DNA from: Myxococcota bacterium
Lineage (GTDB): Bacteria > Myxococcota_A > Bradymonadia > UBA7976 > UBA1532
Assembly: GCA_023150895.1 (NCBI GenBank)
Contig: JAKLJY010000005.1
Span: forward strand, 1 to 64,000
DNA length: 64,000 nucleotides
Reading direction: 5' to 3'
Position 1 is the first letter of the stretch. Each line of letters opens with the position of its first letter. The translations under genes and the position numbers were made by a program. Positions 52,911-61,190 of this stretch are shown in pieces. The notes under the pieces were generated by a model, which made no database searches, was not told the DNA's origin, and worked only from the letters and a program-made list of their open reading frames with translations.

Positions 52911-53540
52911 TCAGCGGGCCTCGAGGCGGTAGGAGATGCCCTGGTACGCCGCCTCGGGCAGTCCGTAATCGCCGTCGCCGAGCAGCGGTCGGTCCGTCGA
53001 CGTGCAGGCCACGGTGCCGGTGTAGCGTTCCCACACGCCGATGTACGGGCCCCCGTTGTCGAAGCGGTCGATCGCCGTGACGTCGGTGATGGCCGCCGTG
53101 CAACCGTCCTTCCAGTTCAGGTAGAGGTCCCGCGACTCGAGGTTGAGCAACACCTCGGCGGTGAGCCCGGCACCCACCGTGACCGCCTCGAGGCCGACGA
53201 GCTTCACGAAGAACGAGCCCTCGCCGGCGTCCCCCCCCAGATCGAACTGCAGCGAGGCGCCGTCCCCGAGCCCGGTACCCCCGTGACACTCGGGGAAGTC
53301 CGTTGCGGTCCAGGCCAGTTCGGCGCCCTGCGGGCCGGTCAGCGTCAGCCGGACGTAGGCGTCATGATCGGCGCAGGACGGGACGGTCAGCGTGCCCGAG
53401 GGCCCGCCCGTGGTGCCGGCATCGTCGGCGGGCGTGCCGTCGGACGTGTCGCCGCCACACGCGGCCAGCGTGACGGGAGCGAGGAGCAGCGCGGCGGCGG
53501 CGGCGGTGACGACGGGGGTACGGGTCGAACGTCGGCTCAT
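52911..53540 (-). CDS. hypothetical lipoprotein, 209 aa
   Basis: A lipobox (APVTLAAC, Cys about 28) predicts a lipoprotein. The mature part is beta-rich with three Cys after the lipid anchor region (PSCADH, PECHGG, DGCTAA) plus VACTST near the end. No family recognised. Its ATG overlaps the stop of the phosphodiesterase gene (ATGA), so the two are coupled and probably act on the same side of the membrane or on the same substrate. Confidence 0.75.
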   Translation of the reverse strand: MSRRSTRTPVVTAAAAALLLAPVTLAACGGDTSDGTPADDAGTTGGPSGTLTVPSCADHDAYVRLTLTGPQGAELAWTATDFPECHGGTGLGDGASLQFDLGGDAGEGSFFVKLVGLEAVTVGAGLTAEVLLNLESRDLYLNWKDGCTAAITDVTAIDRFDNGGPYIGVWERYTGTVACTSTDRPLLGDGDYGLPEAAYQGISYRLEAR

Positions 53541-54916
53541 GGTGCCATCAACTCCAGCAAGAGGTCGCGGACCTCGGTCATGGCCAGGCGATCCCGCGCG
53601 GGGCGGGGATCGGAACACAGGAAAACGGGCCCGGCGTCGTCGTGGGCCGGCAGGCGGCCGTGGGTGCCCCGCACGACCCGCGAATCGAGCCCGATGACGT
53701 TCATGTAGTAGCGGAACCCCATGATCTTCTTGAGCAACGTCGCACCGATCTTCACCTTCGGCAGGACGATCTCCCGGTCGAGGAGGAGCTCGGCCGGGTC
53801 GTAGCCGGGCTTGCGGTGGATGTCGACGGTGCGCGCGAAGTCGGGCATGCGCTGCGGGTCGAGCCAGTAGTAGTAGCTGAACCAGCGCTCCGGGGCGGCG
53901 ATGCAGACGAGCTCCCCCGCACGCTCGTGATCGAGGCCGTACGCGGCCTGCGCTTCCCGGTCGAGCACGCGATCGACCCCGTCGACGGCCTCGAGCAGGG
54001 TCTTCACGGCGGACAGGCGCGCCGGATCCCGCACATAGACGTGCGCGATCTGGTGATCGGCCACGGCGAAGGCCTCGCTCGCCCCGGCGTCGAGGAGCTC
54101 CCACCCGGTGTCGACGACCTGCGCCCGCAGGAGCCCGGCCTCGCGCAGCACGCGGTTGATGTGAACCGCGTCGGTGCAGGGCGTGATGCCGTATTCGCTC
54201 AGGACGACGACCGTGTAGCCCGCCCCGCGCGCCCAATCGATGAGATCGCCGGCGACGGCGTCGATCTCGGCGCAGGCGCGCTTCGCCTCGGGGCCGTCGG
54301 GTCCGAACCGCTGCAGGTCGTAGTCGAGGTGCGGCAGATAACACAGCGTCAGGGCGGGTCGGCGGGCCTCAATGACGGACCGCGTCGCGCGGGCGATCCA
54401 GGCGGACGACCGGATGTCCGCGGTCGGCCCCCAGAAGTTGAACAGGGGGAACGTGCCCAGGGCGCCCTGCAGCGTGTCCTTGAGCGCGGGGGGCTCGGTG
54501 TAGATGGACGGCAGCTTGCGACCATCGGCGGGGTAGACCGGGCGGGGCGTGACCGACCAGTCGACCTGCGCGTACATGTTGTACCACCAGAACATCTTGG
54601 CGGTCGTGAAGTCGGGCCCGAAGCGGCGGCGCCCGGCGTTCCAGATCTTCTCGTCCTCGCAGCCGACGAGGCGGTTCGACTGCCGCCACAGCCAGATCTC
54701 GGCCAGGTCACGGAAGTACCAGCCGTTGGCCACGATGCCGTGCTCGCGGGGCAGGCGCCCGGTCAGGAGCGTCGCCTGTGCCGAACAGGTGACGGCGGGG
54801 AGCACGGTGCCGAGGGGCGCGGTGAAGCCGTCGCGCCCGACGGCGGCGATGCGGGGGGTATGGGGCAGAAGCGCCGGCGTCAGGCCGACGACGTTCAGGA
54901 CGAGCAGGGGACGCAC
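53537..54916 (-). CDS. type I phosphodiesterase / nucleotide pyrophosphatase family protein
   Basis: A 459-aa alkaline-phosphatase-superfamily protein. The nucleophile Thr is in LPAVTCSAQATLLTG (about residues 40-54). Other metal-site segments are YLPHLDYDLQRFGPDG, VLSEYGITPCTDAVHINR, AVADHQIAHVYV and GTHGRLPAHDDAGP. The family hydrolyses phosphodiester or pyrophosphate bonds. No signal peptide is visible, so it may act in the cytoplasm. The GTG start has GGAGG eight bases upstream. A lipoprotein gene is coupled downstream. Confidence 0.88.
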   Translation of the reverse strand: MRPLLVLNVVGLTPALLPHTPRIAAVGRDGFTAPLGTVLPAVTCSAQATLLTGRLPREHGIVANGWYFRDLAEIWLWRQSNRLVGCEDEKIWNAGRRRFGPDFTTAKMFWWYNMYAQVDWSVTPRPVYPADGRKLPSIYTEPPALKDTLQGALGTFPLFNFWGPTADIRSSAWIARATRSVIEARRPALTLCYLPHLDYDLQRFGPDGPEAKRACAEIDAVAGDLIDWARGAGYTVVVLSEYGITPCTDAVHINRVLREAGLLRAQVVDTGWELLDAGASEAFAVADHQIAHVYVRDPARLSAVKTLLEAVDGVDRVLDREAQAAYGLDHERAGELVCIAAPERWFSYYYWLDPQRMPDFARTVDIHRKPGYDPAELLLDREIVLPKVKIGATLLKKIMGFRYYMNVIGLDSRVVRGTHGRLPAHDDAGPVFLCSDPRPARDRLAMTEVRDLLLELMAP

Positions 54917-55051
54917 GCGAGAGACCTCCAGAGTCCGGCGCAGGGTACTCTCAAAGCGCCGACGATACACCGGGGGTTGCGTCGCGGGCGGCGGGTGTGG
55001 AGGCTACGCGCGCCGGACTCCCACCGACCCACTCGAAACGAAAGAACGCCC

Positions 55052-56557
55052 ATGTCGGTTCAGACCCCCGCGATCCCCGAGCCCTCGACCCCGCAGGCCC
55101 CCGAAGCCCTGGAGGACCTCGAACCGAAGCTGCTCTGGGGCTTTTTCCTCGGCCTCTCGAAGATCCCCCGCGGTTCGAAGAACGAGGCCGCGGCGGCCGA
55201 CTGGGTGGCCGAGCGCGGGCGCGCCCTCGGCGGCACGGTCGAGCGCGACGCGGTGGGCAACGTGCTCATCCGCAAGGCGGCGAGCCCCGGGCGCGAAGAT
55301 CGCCCGCCGGTGGCGCTGCAGTGCCACGTCGACATGGTCTGCGAGCAGAACGAGGGCACCGGGCACGACTTCACCCGCGACCCGATTCGCGTGCGCCAGG
55401 TGGGGGACCACCTGCGCGCGACCGGCACGACGCTCGGGGCGGACAACGGCATCGGCGTGGCGGCGGCCCTGGCGGTGCTGGCCGACGAGACCTTGCAGCG
55501 CCCGGCCATCGAGGTGCTCGTCACCATCGACGAGGAGACGGGCCTGACCGGGGCGGCCAACCTGGCGCCGGGCTGGTTGAAGGCGCCGCGCCTGCTCAAC
55601 CTCGACAGCGAGGCCTTTGGCGAGGTCACCATCGGCTGCGCCGGCGGCGTCGACACGCTCGCGCGCCGCCGCGTCACCTTCGAGGCCGCGCCCGCCAGTG
55701 CGACGGCGTTGCGGGTCAAGGTCCACGGGCTCAAGGGCGGTCACTCGGGCATCGACATTCACGCCGGCCGCGCCAATGCGCTGCGCCTGCTCGCCGCCGC
55801 GCTCGAGCCGGTCGCCCGCGAAGACGGCCTGCGCCTCGTCGCCCTCGGGGGCGGCAACAAGCGCAACGCCATCCCCCGCGAGGCCTGGGCGACGCTGACG
55901 CTCGGCCGCACGACGGAGACCGAGCTGCGCGCGCGCACCGCCGCGTTCGCCGAGGCCGCCCGGCTGGCATTCGCCGAATTCGATCCCGGCATCGAGATCA
56001 CGGTCTCGGCCGCCCCGGGCGTGGTCGACCGCGTCATGACCCGCGCCGACACCGAGGCGGTGCTCGGGCTGCTGCTCGCCGGTCCGCACGGCGTCGAGGC
56101 CATGAGCCCGGCGGTGCCGGGGCTGGTGCAGACGTCGACGAACATGGGCGTCGTCGAGCTCGACGACTCCGGTGGTGTCGTGACGGTGTGTTTCCTGACC
56201 CGCAGTGCCATCGAGTCCTCGAAGGACATGCTGCGCGACCGCATCGAGGCCATCGCCACGCGGGGGGGCTTCGTCTGCGAGCACACCACCGGTTACCCCG
56301 GCTGGCGCCCCGAGCCGAGCTCGGCCATCGTCGCCCTCGTCCGCGAGACGTTCCAGCGGCAGTTCGGCCGTGAAATCAAGGTCATGGCGCTGCACGCGGG
56401 CCTCGAGTGCGGGCTGATCGGCGAGAAGTACCCGCAGATGGAGATGGCCTCCATCGGGCCGGACATGGGCGACGTCCATACGCCCGACGAGTTCGTCTCG
56501 ATCAGCAGCGTGCAGCAGTTCTGGCCGTTCCTGCGGGCGATCCTCGAGGCGATGTGA
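55052..56557 (+). CDS. pepD: aminoacyl-histidine dipeptidase (PepD, M20 family)
   Basis: A 501-aa M20-family dizinc dipeptidase that splits Xaa-His and other dipeptides in the cytoplasm. Metal and catalytic motifs are QCHVDMVCEQN, TLGADNGIGVAA, the general-base pair in DEETGLTGA, and ALHAGLECGLIGEKYP near the end; GHSGIDIHAGRANA marks the dimerisation domain. The length fits PepD, which is longer than most M20 enzymes. The first 20 residues are an extra Pro-rich tail. Its stop overlaps the GTG start of the next gene (GTGA). Confidence 0.92.
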   Translation: MSVQTPAIPEPSTPQAPEALEDLEPKLLWGFFLGLSKIPRGSKNEAAAADWVAERGRALGGTVERDAVGNVLIRKAASPGREDRPPVALQCHVDMVCEQNEGTGHDFTRDPIRVRQVGDHLRATGTTLGADNGIGVAAALAVLADETLQRPAIEVLVTIDEETGLTGAANLAPGWLKAPRLLNLDSEAFGEVTIGCAGGVDTLARRRVTFEAAPASATALRVKVHGLKGGHSGIDIHAGRANALRLLAAALEPVAREDGLRLVALGGGNKRNAIPREAWATLTLGRTTETELRARTAAFAEAARLAFAEFDPGIEITVSAAPGVVDRVMTRADTEAVLGLLLAGPHGVEAMSPAVPGLVQTSTNMGVVELDDSGGVVTVCFLTRSAIESSKDMLRDRIEAIATRGGFVCEHTTGYPGWRPEPSSAIVALVRETFQRQFGREIKVMALHAGLECGLIGEKYPQMEMASIGPDMGDVHTPDEFVSISSVQQFWPFLRAILEAM

Positions 56558-57306
56558 AGCGCGTCGCGATCTTCGGTGCGACCTCCGCGGTGGCCGCCGC
56601 GGCGGCCGAGCGGTGGGCCGCGCGGGGCGATCGTCTGTTTCTCGCCGGTCGCGATGCCGAGAAGCTTGCGGCTCTGCGGGCGCGCTTGGGAAACGCCGCG
56701 GTCGCGGGCGACTTCCAGGGGGATTTCACGGCGCCCGGCGTGGCGTCGGCGGCCGTCGGCGCGGCGTTTGCGACGTTTGCCGAGACAGGCCCGCTCGACG
56801 TGGCGCTCGTGGCCCACGGTCTTCTCGGTGAACAGCAGGAGACCGAGCGCGACTTCACGGCCGCCGACGCCGTGCTGCAGACGAACTTCAACGCGACGAT
56901 CGCCCTGCTCGTGCCCCTCGTGAATGGCCTCGAGGCGCAGGGGCACGGCGCTCTCGGGGTCATCACCAGCGTCGCCGGGGAGCGCGGCCGGCCCCGCAAC
57001 TACACCTACGGGGCGGCCAAGGCCGGGCTGAACACCTATCTGCAGGGCGTGCGCAGCCGGCTCTACGGGCGCGGCGTGGCGGTCCACACCTTCAAGCTCG
57101 GTCCGGTGGACTCGCCGATGACGACGACCCACACCAAACACGCGCTCTTCTCCACCCCCGAGCGCGTCGCGCCGATTCTCGTCGACCGGCTCGACGGCCC
57201 CGGGGGGGAACACTACGTCCCCGGCTACTGGCGCCCCATCCTGGGCGTCGTCCGGGCGCTGCCCGAGGCGGTCTTCCAGCGTTTCGGGTTTCTCGCCGGA
57301 CGGTGA
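56554..57306 (+). CDS. short-chain dehydrogenase/reductase, DprE2-like
   Basis: A 250-aa SDR. The cofactor motif is IFGATSAVAAAAAERWA, with AGRDAEKLAAL after it. The catalytic Ser is in VITSVAGERG and the YxxxK pair is in YTYGAAKAGLNTYLQG. The TSAVAxA variant of the glycine motif and the C-terminal pattern resemble decaprenylphosphoryl-2-keto-ribose reductase (DprE2) and related membrane-lipid sugar epimerases. A DprE1 partner is not in the window, so the substrate is open. It is coupled to pepD by an overlapping GTG start. Confidence 0.88.
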   Translation: MKRVAIFGATSAVAAAAAERWAARGDRLFLAGRDAEKLAALRARLGNAAVAGDFQGDFTAPGVASAAVGAAFATFAETGPLDVALVAHGLLGEQQETERDFTAADAVLQTNFNATIALLVPLVNGLEAQGHGALGVITSVAGERGRPRNYTYGAAKAGLNTYLQGVRSRLYGRGVAVHTFKLGPVDSPMTTTHTKHALFSTPERVAPILVDRLDGPGGEHYVPGYWRPILGVVRALPEAVFQRFGFLAGR

Positions 57307-57340
57307 GCGGCCCGGCGGCGCGCGCTTACCGCGAACGCGC

Positions 57341-57919
57341 TCAGTTCAGGTTGCCGCAGTACTTGTAGTCGAGCGTCTGATCGAGCGAGACCTTGACGTT
57401 GCTGTTGGGCAGCTTGACGGTCATGACCTTGCTCGTGCTGATCTGGGCGATGTTGCCGTTGCAGGCCGGGTTCCACGCCGTCGGCGGGTTGTAGGACGCG
57501 TCGAGCGAGAGGTCGATGCTGTGGGGCAGGCCCGACAACGAGTACTTGCAGCCCTTGGTCAGGTCGTTCGCGTCCACCGGGGTCGCGGCGACCGCTTTGA
57601 CGAGCTCGGTCACGCCGAAGAGGCCATCCCCGGTGGGGGGCACGTACTTCGAGGCGCGGGCCTCGACGCGGGCGCAGGCCTGGGCCGCCGTGCCGGTGGG
57701 CGAACCCCCGAGGCTCGCGGCGAAGGTGATCTTGCCCTCGACGACGCGGCCGATGCGGGTCGCGGTGATGGCCGACTGCTGGATGGCCGAGTAGGTCACC
57801 TTGCGGCTCAGCTTGGCGGCGGCGCGGAGCTCGACGGCTTCGGCAGGGGCGGCGAGGCCGAGCAGACCAAGGCTCGTGACGGCGACGGCGGCGAGGCGGG
57901 AGAAGGAAATGCGGGACAT
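57341..57919 (-). CDS. hypothetical exported protein, 192 aa
   Basis: A signal peptide (FSRLAAVAVTSLGLLGLAAPAEA) precedes a mature domain of about 165 residues with four Cys (QACARV, KGCKYS, NPACNGN, KYCGNLN). It has no recognised family. The start is ATG at MSRISFS; the longer open frame upstream is Arg/Pro-rich and unlikely. It is transcribed away from the next secreted-protein gene across about 275 nt in which I see no clear promoter boxes, only a short GATCG-rich repeat near 57940. Confidence 0.72.
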   Translation of the reverse strand: MSRISFSRLAAVAVTSLGLLGLAAPAEAVELRAAAKLSRKVTYSAIQQSAITATRIGRVVEGKITFAASLGGSPTGTAAQACARVEARASKYVPPTGDGLFGVTELVKAVAATPVDANDLTKGCKYSLSGLPHSIDLSLDASYNPPTAWNPACNGNIAQISTSKVMTVKLPNSNVKVSLDQTLDYKYCGNLN

Positions 57920-58193
57920 GAAAAACTCCTTTGATTGATCGACTGATCGGCAGTTCGTTGGACCGACGTGCGGTCGTTTCCGGAAGACCGGCGTCCGACG
58001 TGGGCGCCGCACTCTGCAGGCGACGCTCGCGGGGGCACCACGACGAGGGGCGGGGAGAAAAGTTGTTCCGCGCCCGGAACCCTCTCAATCCCCATGTCAG
58101 ATCCGCCGAAGGTGCGGCGTAGTCCCCTTCGCCGGTGAGCGTCGCCGGCGTGGAAGCCGAGACCCCCAACCTGCCAACGGAAGGACCCCACTG

Positions 58194-58739
58194 ATGCGTC
58201 GTTTCTTCGCCCCCCTCGCGTTCGCCGCCACCACCCTCGCGTTCGCCGCCGCCGCGACGGCCGCGCCCACGATCACCCCCATCGCCGCCGAAAAGGGCAA
58301 GACCGTGCGCGTCGCCGGCAAGCTCGAAGCCGGCGCGCCGCTCGCCAGCCTCGACTGGGCCTGGAAGAGCAGCATGGCCTGTTTCCCGGCCACCCAGCAG
58401 GCCAACTACACCGGCAACCACGTCTTCTTCCAGGCCGAGCTGCCCCCGAAGTCCGAGATGTACGTCACGATCATCCCCAAGGACCCCAAGGTGAACCTCA
58501 GCGGCTACGCCTACTCCGTCGCCCCGGGCAAGGTCGTCCTCCCCCCGGACGTGGCGAGCTGCGTGAGCTGCGAGGCCGAGGCCAAGTGGGACCGCCCGAA
58601 GCGCGGCAAGACGCAGGACCACACCCGCGTGCTGCCCCGGGTCACGGCCATCGGCAACCCCTACTCGGTCCTGATCGGCGTGACGGCCCCCAAGGAGGTC
58701 ACGGCCGGCGAGTTCGAGGTCGAGGTGACGATCAAGTAG
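58194..58739 (+). CDS. hypothetical exported protein, 181 aa
   Basis: A signal peptide (FFAPLAFAATTLAFAAAATA) is followed by a beta-rich domain with Cys in SMACFPAT and SCVSCEAEAKW. No family recognised. An Ig-like beta sandwich is possible from the alternating pattern and the C-terminal GEFEVEVTIK strand. It may be the first gene of a run with OsmC and the small Cys-rich protein (90 nt to OsmC), but each has its own ribosome site. Confidence 0.75.
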   Translation: MRRFFAPLAFAATTLAFAAAATAAPTITPIAAEKGKTVRVAGKLEAGAPLASLDWAWKSSMACFPATQQANYTGNHVFFQAELPPKSEMYVTIIPKDPKVNLSGYAYSVAPGKVVLPPDVASCVSCEAEAKWDRPKRGKTQDHTRVLPRVTAIGNPYSVLIGVTAPKEVTAGEFEVEVTIK

Positions 58740-58829
58740 TCGTCGCGGCGCCGCGGAAAAAAGCGCGCGCACGCCGTAACACGCCCGGACCCTGGCGGCT
58801 CTTCCCCCACGAGAGGAGAACAGGCCGCC

Positions 58830-59237
58830 ATGAACATGAGAGTCCGATTCCCGGGTGGCAAACGTGTCGACGTCGACTTCGACGGCCACACCGTCCAAAC
58901 CGACCAGCCGGTCGACAACGGGGGCGAGAACACCGCCGCCGCCCCCTACGACCTCTTCCTCGCCAGCATCGCGACCTGCGCCGGCATCTACGTCGTCGGG
59001 TTCTGCAACAACCGCGGCGTCGACCCCGGGCTCGTGCAGATCGATCAGCGGGTGACGTTCGACCCCGAGTCGAAGCTCGCCTCGAAGATCGACCTCGACC
59101 TGACGATCTCGCCGGACTTCCCCGAGAAGTACGTGCCGGCCCTCATCCGGGTCGTCGAGCAGTGCAAGGTCAAGAAGTCGTTGGCCCTGCCGCCGACGTT
59201 CAGTGTCAACACCCTGCCTGCCCCCGTGCAGGCCTGA
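58830..59237 (+). CDS. OsmC/Ohr-family protein
   Basis: A 135-aa OsmC-fold protein. It has the conserved pattern FPGGKRVDVDFDGHTVQTDQP, the first peroxidatic-type Cys in FLASIATCAGIYV, and a later Cys in VVEQCKVKKSL. Such proteins reduce organic peroxides or bind acyl/thiol compounds; the Cys spacing is closer to the YhfA-type OsmC group than to Ohr, so a peroxidase role is not certain. The ATG has GAGAGGAGA upstream. The small Cys-rich protein follows after 20 nt. Confidence 0.85.
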   Translation: MNMRVRFPGGKRVDVDFDGHTVQTDQPVDNGGENTAAAPYDLFLASIATCAGIYVVGFCNNRGVDPGLVQIDQRVTFDPESKLASKIDLDLTISPDFPEKYVPALIRVVEQCKVKKSLALPPTFSVNTLPAPVQA

Positions 59238-59257
59238 GCGAATCGAGGAGAGTCCCC

Positions 59258-59464
59258 ATGTGTCGAGCCGTGAAGTGTGGAAAGTGCCATAAGACGACCT
59301 GGGCCGGTTGCGGCGCCCACGTGGCGCAGGTGATGGCCGGGGTGCCGCAGGACCAGCGCTGCCGCTGCAACGAGCAGCAGGCCGCCGCCGACGCGAAGAG
59401 CGGCGGCGATTCCTTCTCGAGCCCCGGGGGCGGCTTCTTCAGCTCGCTCTTCGGCAAGCGCTGA
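59258..59464 (+). CDS. small Cys-rich protein, 68 aa
   Basis: The N-terminal 40 residues hold MCRAVKCGKCHKTTWAGCG, H21 and RCRC, a compact Cys/His pattern (CxxCxKTTWAGCGxH) that I recognise from many small bacterial proteins of unknown function and that could bind a metal. A flexible Gly/Ser tail ends in FFSSLFGKR. A CGAGGAGA ribosome site lies about 8 bases before the ATG. It directly follows OsmC, suggesting a shared redox or metal role. Confidence 0.8.
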   Translation: MCRAVKCGKCHKTTWAGCGAHVAQVMAGVPQDQRCRCNEQQAAADAKSGGDSFSSPGGGFFSSLFGKR

Positions 59465-59637
59465 GGCGCTCGCCCGCCCGAATCGACTCCTGGGCAGCCC
59501 CCCCTGCCCTCGGGGCGCCGCCGCGAGCCACCACCCCCGGCCCGCGGCGGCGCCGTTTCTCCCCGGCATGGCCGCGCGCCGCCCCGCTGGACGCTGCGCC
59601 TTTACGGTGCAGGTCGATCGTGGCACAACGGGCGGCC

Positions 59638-60552
59638 ATGCGTCTCACTTCTCCCCGTCTGAAGCCCGCCCCTTGCCATCGTCTCGCCGCGCTCGCCGCG
59701 TTCGCTGCATTCGCCGCTGCGATGACGGCGTGTCGGGAGGGCGGGCAGGGGGCGCCGCCCGGGCCGGCACCGGCCTCGTCTCCGGCGACGAGCCCGGTCG
59801 CCGCGGCCAGTGCGGCCGTCGAGGCCGATCCGTTCGGACCCGCCGTCCGGGCGTTCTACGCGCAGCAGGGGCTCGTGAGCCCGCCCCCGGAAATCGCGGG
59901 GCTTCTGCCGGCGACGCTGCCTCACAAGGTCGTCGAGCGGTCCCTCGGGCGCGGCATGGACCTCATGAAACCCACGCCGGGGCGTCGTTTTGCGACGGCA
60001 ACGCTCCTGACGCTCGAGTCCGAGGCGACGGCGGCGGCCGCGCTGAGCGCCCACCTCGGCGGGCTCGGCTACTCCGTCGATCCGACGGCGGCGAAACCGG
60101 GGGAGGCCGCGTTTGCGCATCCGGGCGGGCAGCGCGTCGTCGTGTCGCCGCGGCGGATCGAAGGGCAGCCGGTGCGCCTCTTCCTGCGCTACACGTCGCC
60201 CGACGTGGAACTCGCCCCGCCGTTGCCCCCGCTGAGCCCGGAGGTCGCTGCCGGCCTCGTCGGGCTGAAGGCGGTCGGCCACGAGGAGAGCCTGCTGCAC
60301 GCGGTCGTCGGCGGCGGGACGGTGACGGACGCCGCGCGGGTGGCCTTGCTGCTTCGGGCGCCCTCGCCGGCGGCTCGCACGGCTTCACTCGCCGCCTGGA
60401 CGAAGGCGCTCGCCGCCGCCGGATTCAAGACACGCCCCCCGCGAGACGAGCTGTGGGAGCGCCCGGCCACGCGCGAGACGATCGTGCTGCGCCCGACCGA
60501 CGACCCGGCGGGCGACGTGCTCGTCAGCTACATGCGGCGCTTCCGGCGCTGA
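59638..60552 (+). CDS. hypothetical lipoprotein, 304 aa
   Basis: A lipobox (AAAMTAC, Cys about 31) and an Ala/Pro linker to about 60 are followed by two similar domains (about 65-190 and 200-304), each with strand patterns around GRRFATATLLTLESEA / ARVALLLRAPSPAA. They may be a duplicated fold. No family recognised. The ATG is chosen; a GTG six codons upstream is possible. It stands alone, converging on the GMC operon. Confidence 0.72.
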   Translation: MRLTSPRLKPAPCHRLAALAAFAAFAAAMTACREGGQGAPPGPAPASSPATSPVAAASAAVEADPFGPAVRAFYAQQGLVSPPPEIAGLLPATLPHKVVERSLGRGMDLMKPTPGRRFATATLLTLESEATAAAALSAHLGGLGYSVDPTAAKPGEAAFAHPGGQRVVVSPRRIEGQPVRLFLRYTSPDVELAPPLPPLSPEVAAGLVGLKAVGHEESLLHAVVGGGTVTDAARVALLLRAPSPAARTASLAAWTKALAAAGFKTRPPRDELWERPATRETIVLRPTDDPAGDVLVSYMRRFRR

Positions 60553-60579
60553 TCGGCGCCGGATACCGAGGCGACCGCG

Positions 60580-61140
60580 TCAGCCTTTGCGTTCGAGCGC
60601 GAGGCACTCGAACGGCCCCTCTTCGGGGTTGTATTCGAACGTCGGCAGCCCGTAACTCGTCCAGATGCGCTCGGCTTCTTCCTCGCTGAAGTCGACGAGC
60701 GGGCGGCCGCGTTCGGCCTGGACGGGGAGCCCCAAGGCCTCGTACTCGCCATCCTCGAGCGTGAGCTGGCGTTTCATCTGGCCGCCGGCATAGAGCGCGA
60801 AGAACGCGTACTCGATGGCTGAGTCGATGGCGCAGACGACGACCTCGGTGCCGAGTTTCTGGCTGAGCTGTTTCAGGGCACCGGCGTTTCGGTGCAGAAG
60901 CAGCCCCAGGTCGCCCACGATGGCCCAGCTGCCAACCTGCTGGAAGTACCAGGAGTCGGAGCCGGGCGGGCCTCCGATCTCCTCGGTTCGCGGCTGGCAG
61001 AAGTCGAGCACGTCGTCGAACGTGTCGTGTTTCGCGACGGGCTCTCGGGTGGGTTGAACCTCGGCGTAGACGGAGAGCGCGGCCTCCTTCAGCTTCGCCA
61101 GGTTCGTACGCGCCGCGATGTTGCAGCGGGCGTGGCTCAT
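60580..61140 (-). CDS. hypothetical protein in the GMC oxidoreductase operon, 186 aa
   Basis: A soluble protein with no signal. The most striking part is SWAIVGDLGLLLHRNAGAL, then an alpha/beta pattern (EVVVCAIDSAIEYAFFALYAGG) and a C-terminal acidic part (FSEEEAERIWTSYGLPTFEY). No family recognised. AAGGAGA lies eight bases before the ATG. It is 50 nt after the GMC gene and probably co-transcribed. Confidence 0.72.
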   Translation of the reverse strand: MSHARCNIAARTNLAKLKEAALSVYAEVQPTREPVAKHDTFDDVLDFCQPRTEEIGGPPGSDSWYFQQVGSWAIVGDLGLLLHRNAGALKQLSQKLGTEVVVCAIDSAIEYAFFALYAGGQMKRQLTLEDGEYEALGLPVQAERGRPLVDFSEEEAERIWTSYGLPTFEYNPEEGPFECLALERKG

Positions 61141-61190
61141 CGTGCATGTCTCCTTCGGGTTCTCGGGGTCGGACGCGGGCGTATTCCCGT

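Noticed and set aside
58742-58760. Possible terminator after the 181-aa gene (GC palindrome followed by a run of A)
   Set aside because: The palindrome has no loop, and on the coding strand it is followed by A rather than T, so it does not fit an intrinsic terminator for that gene.
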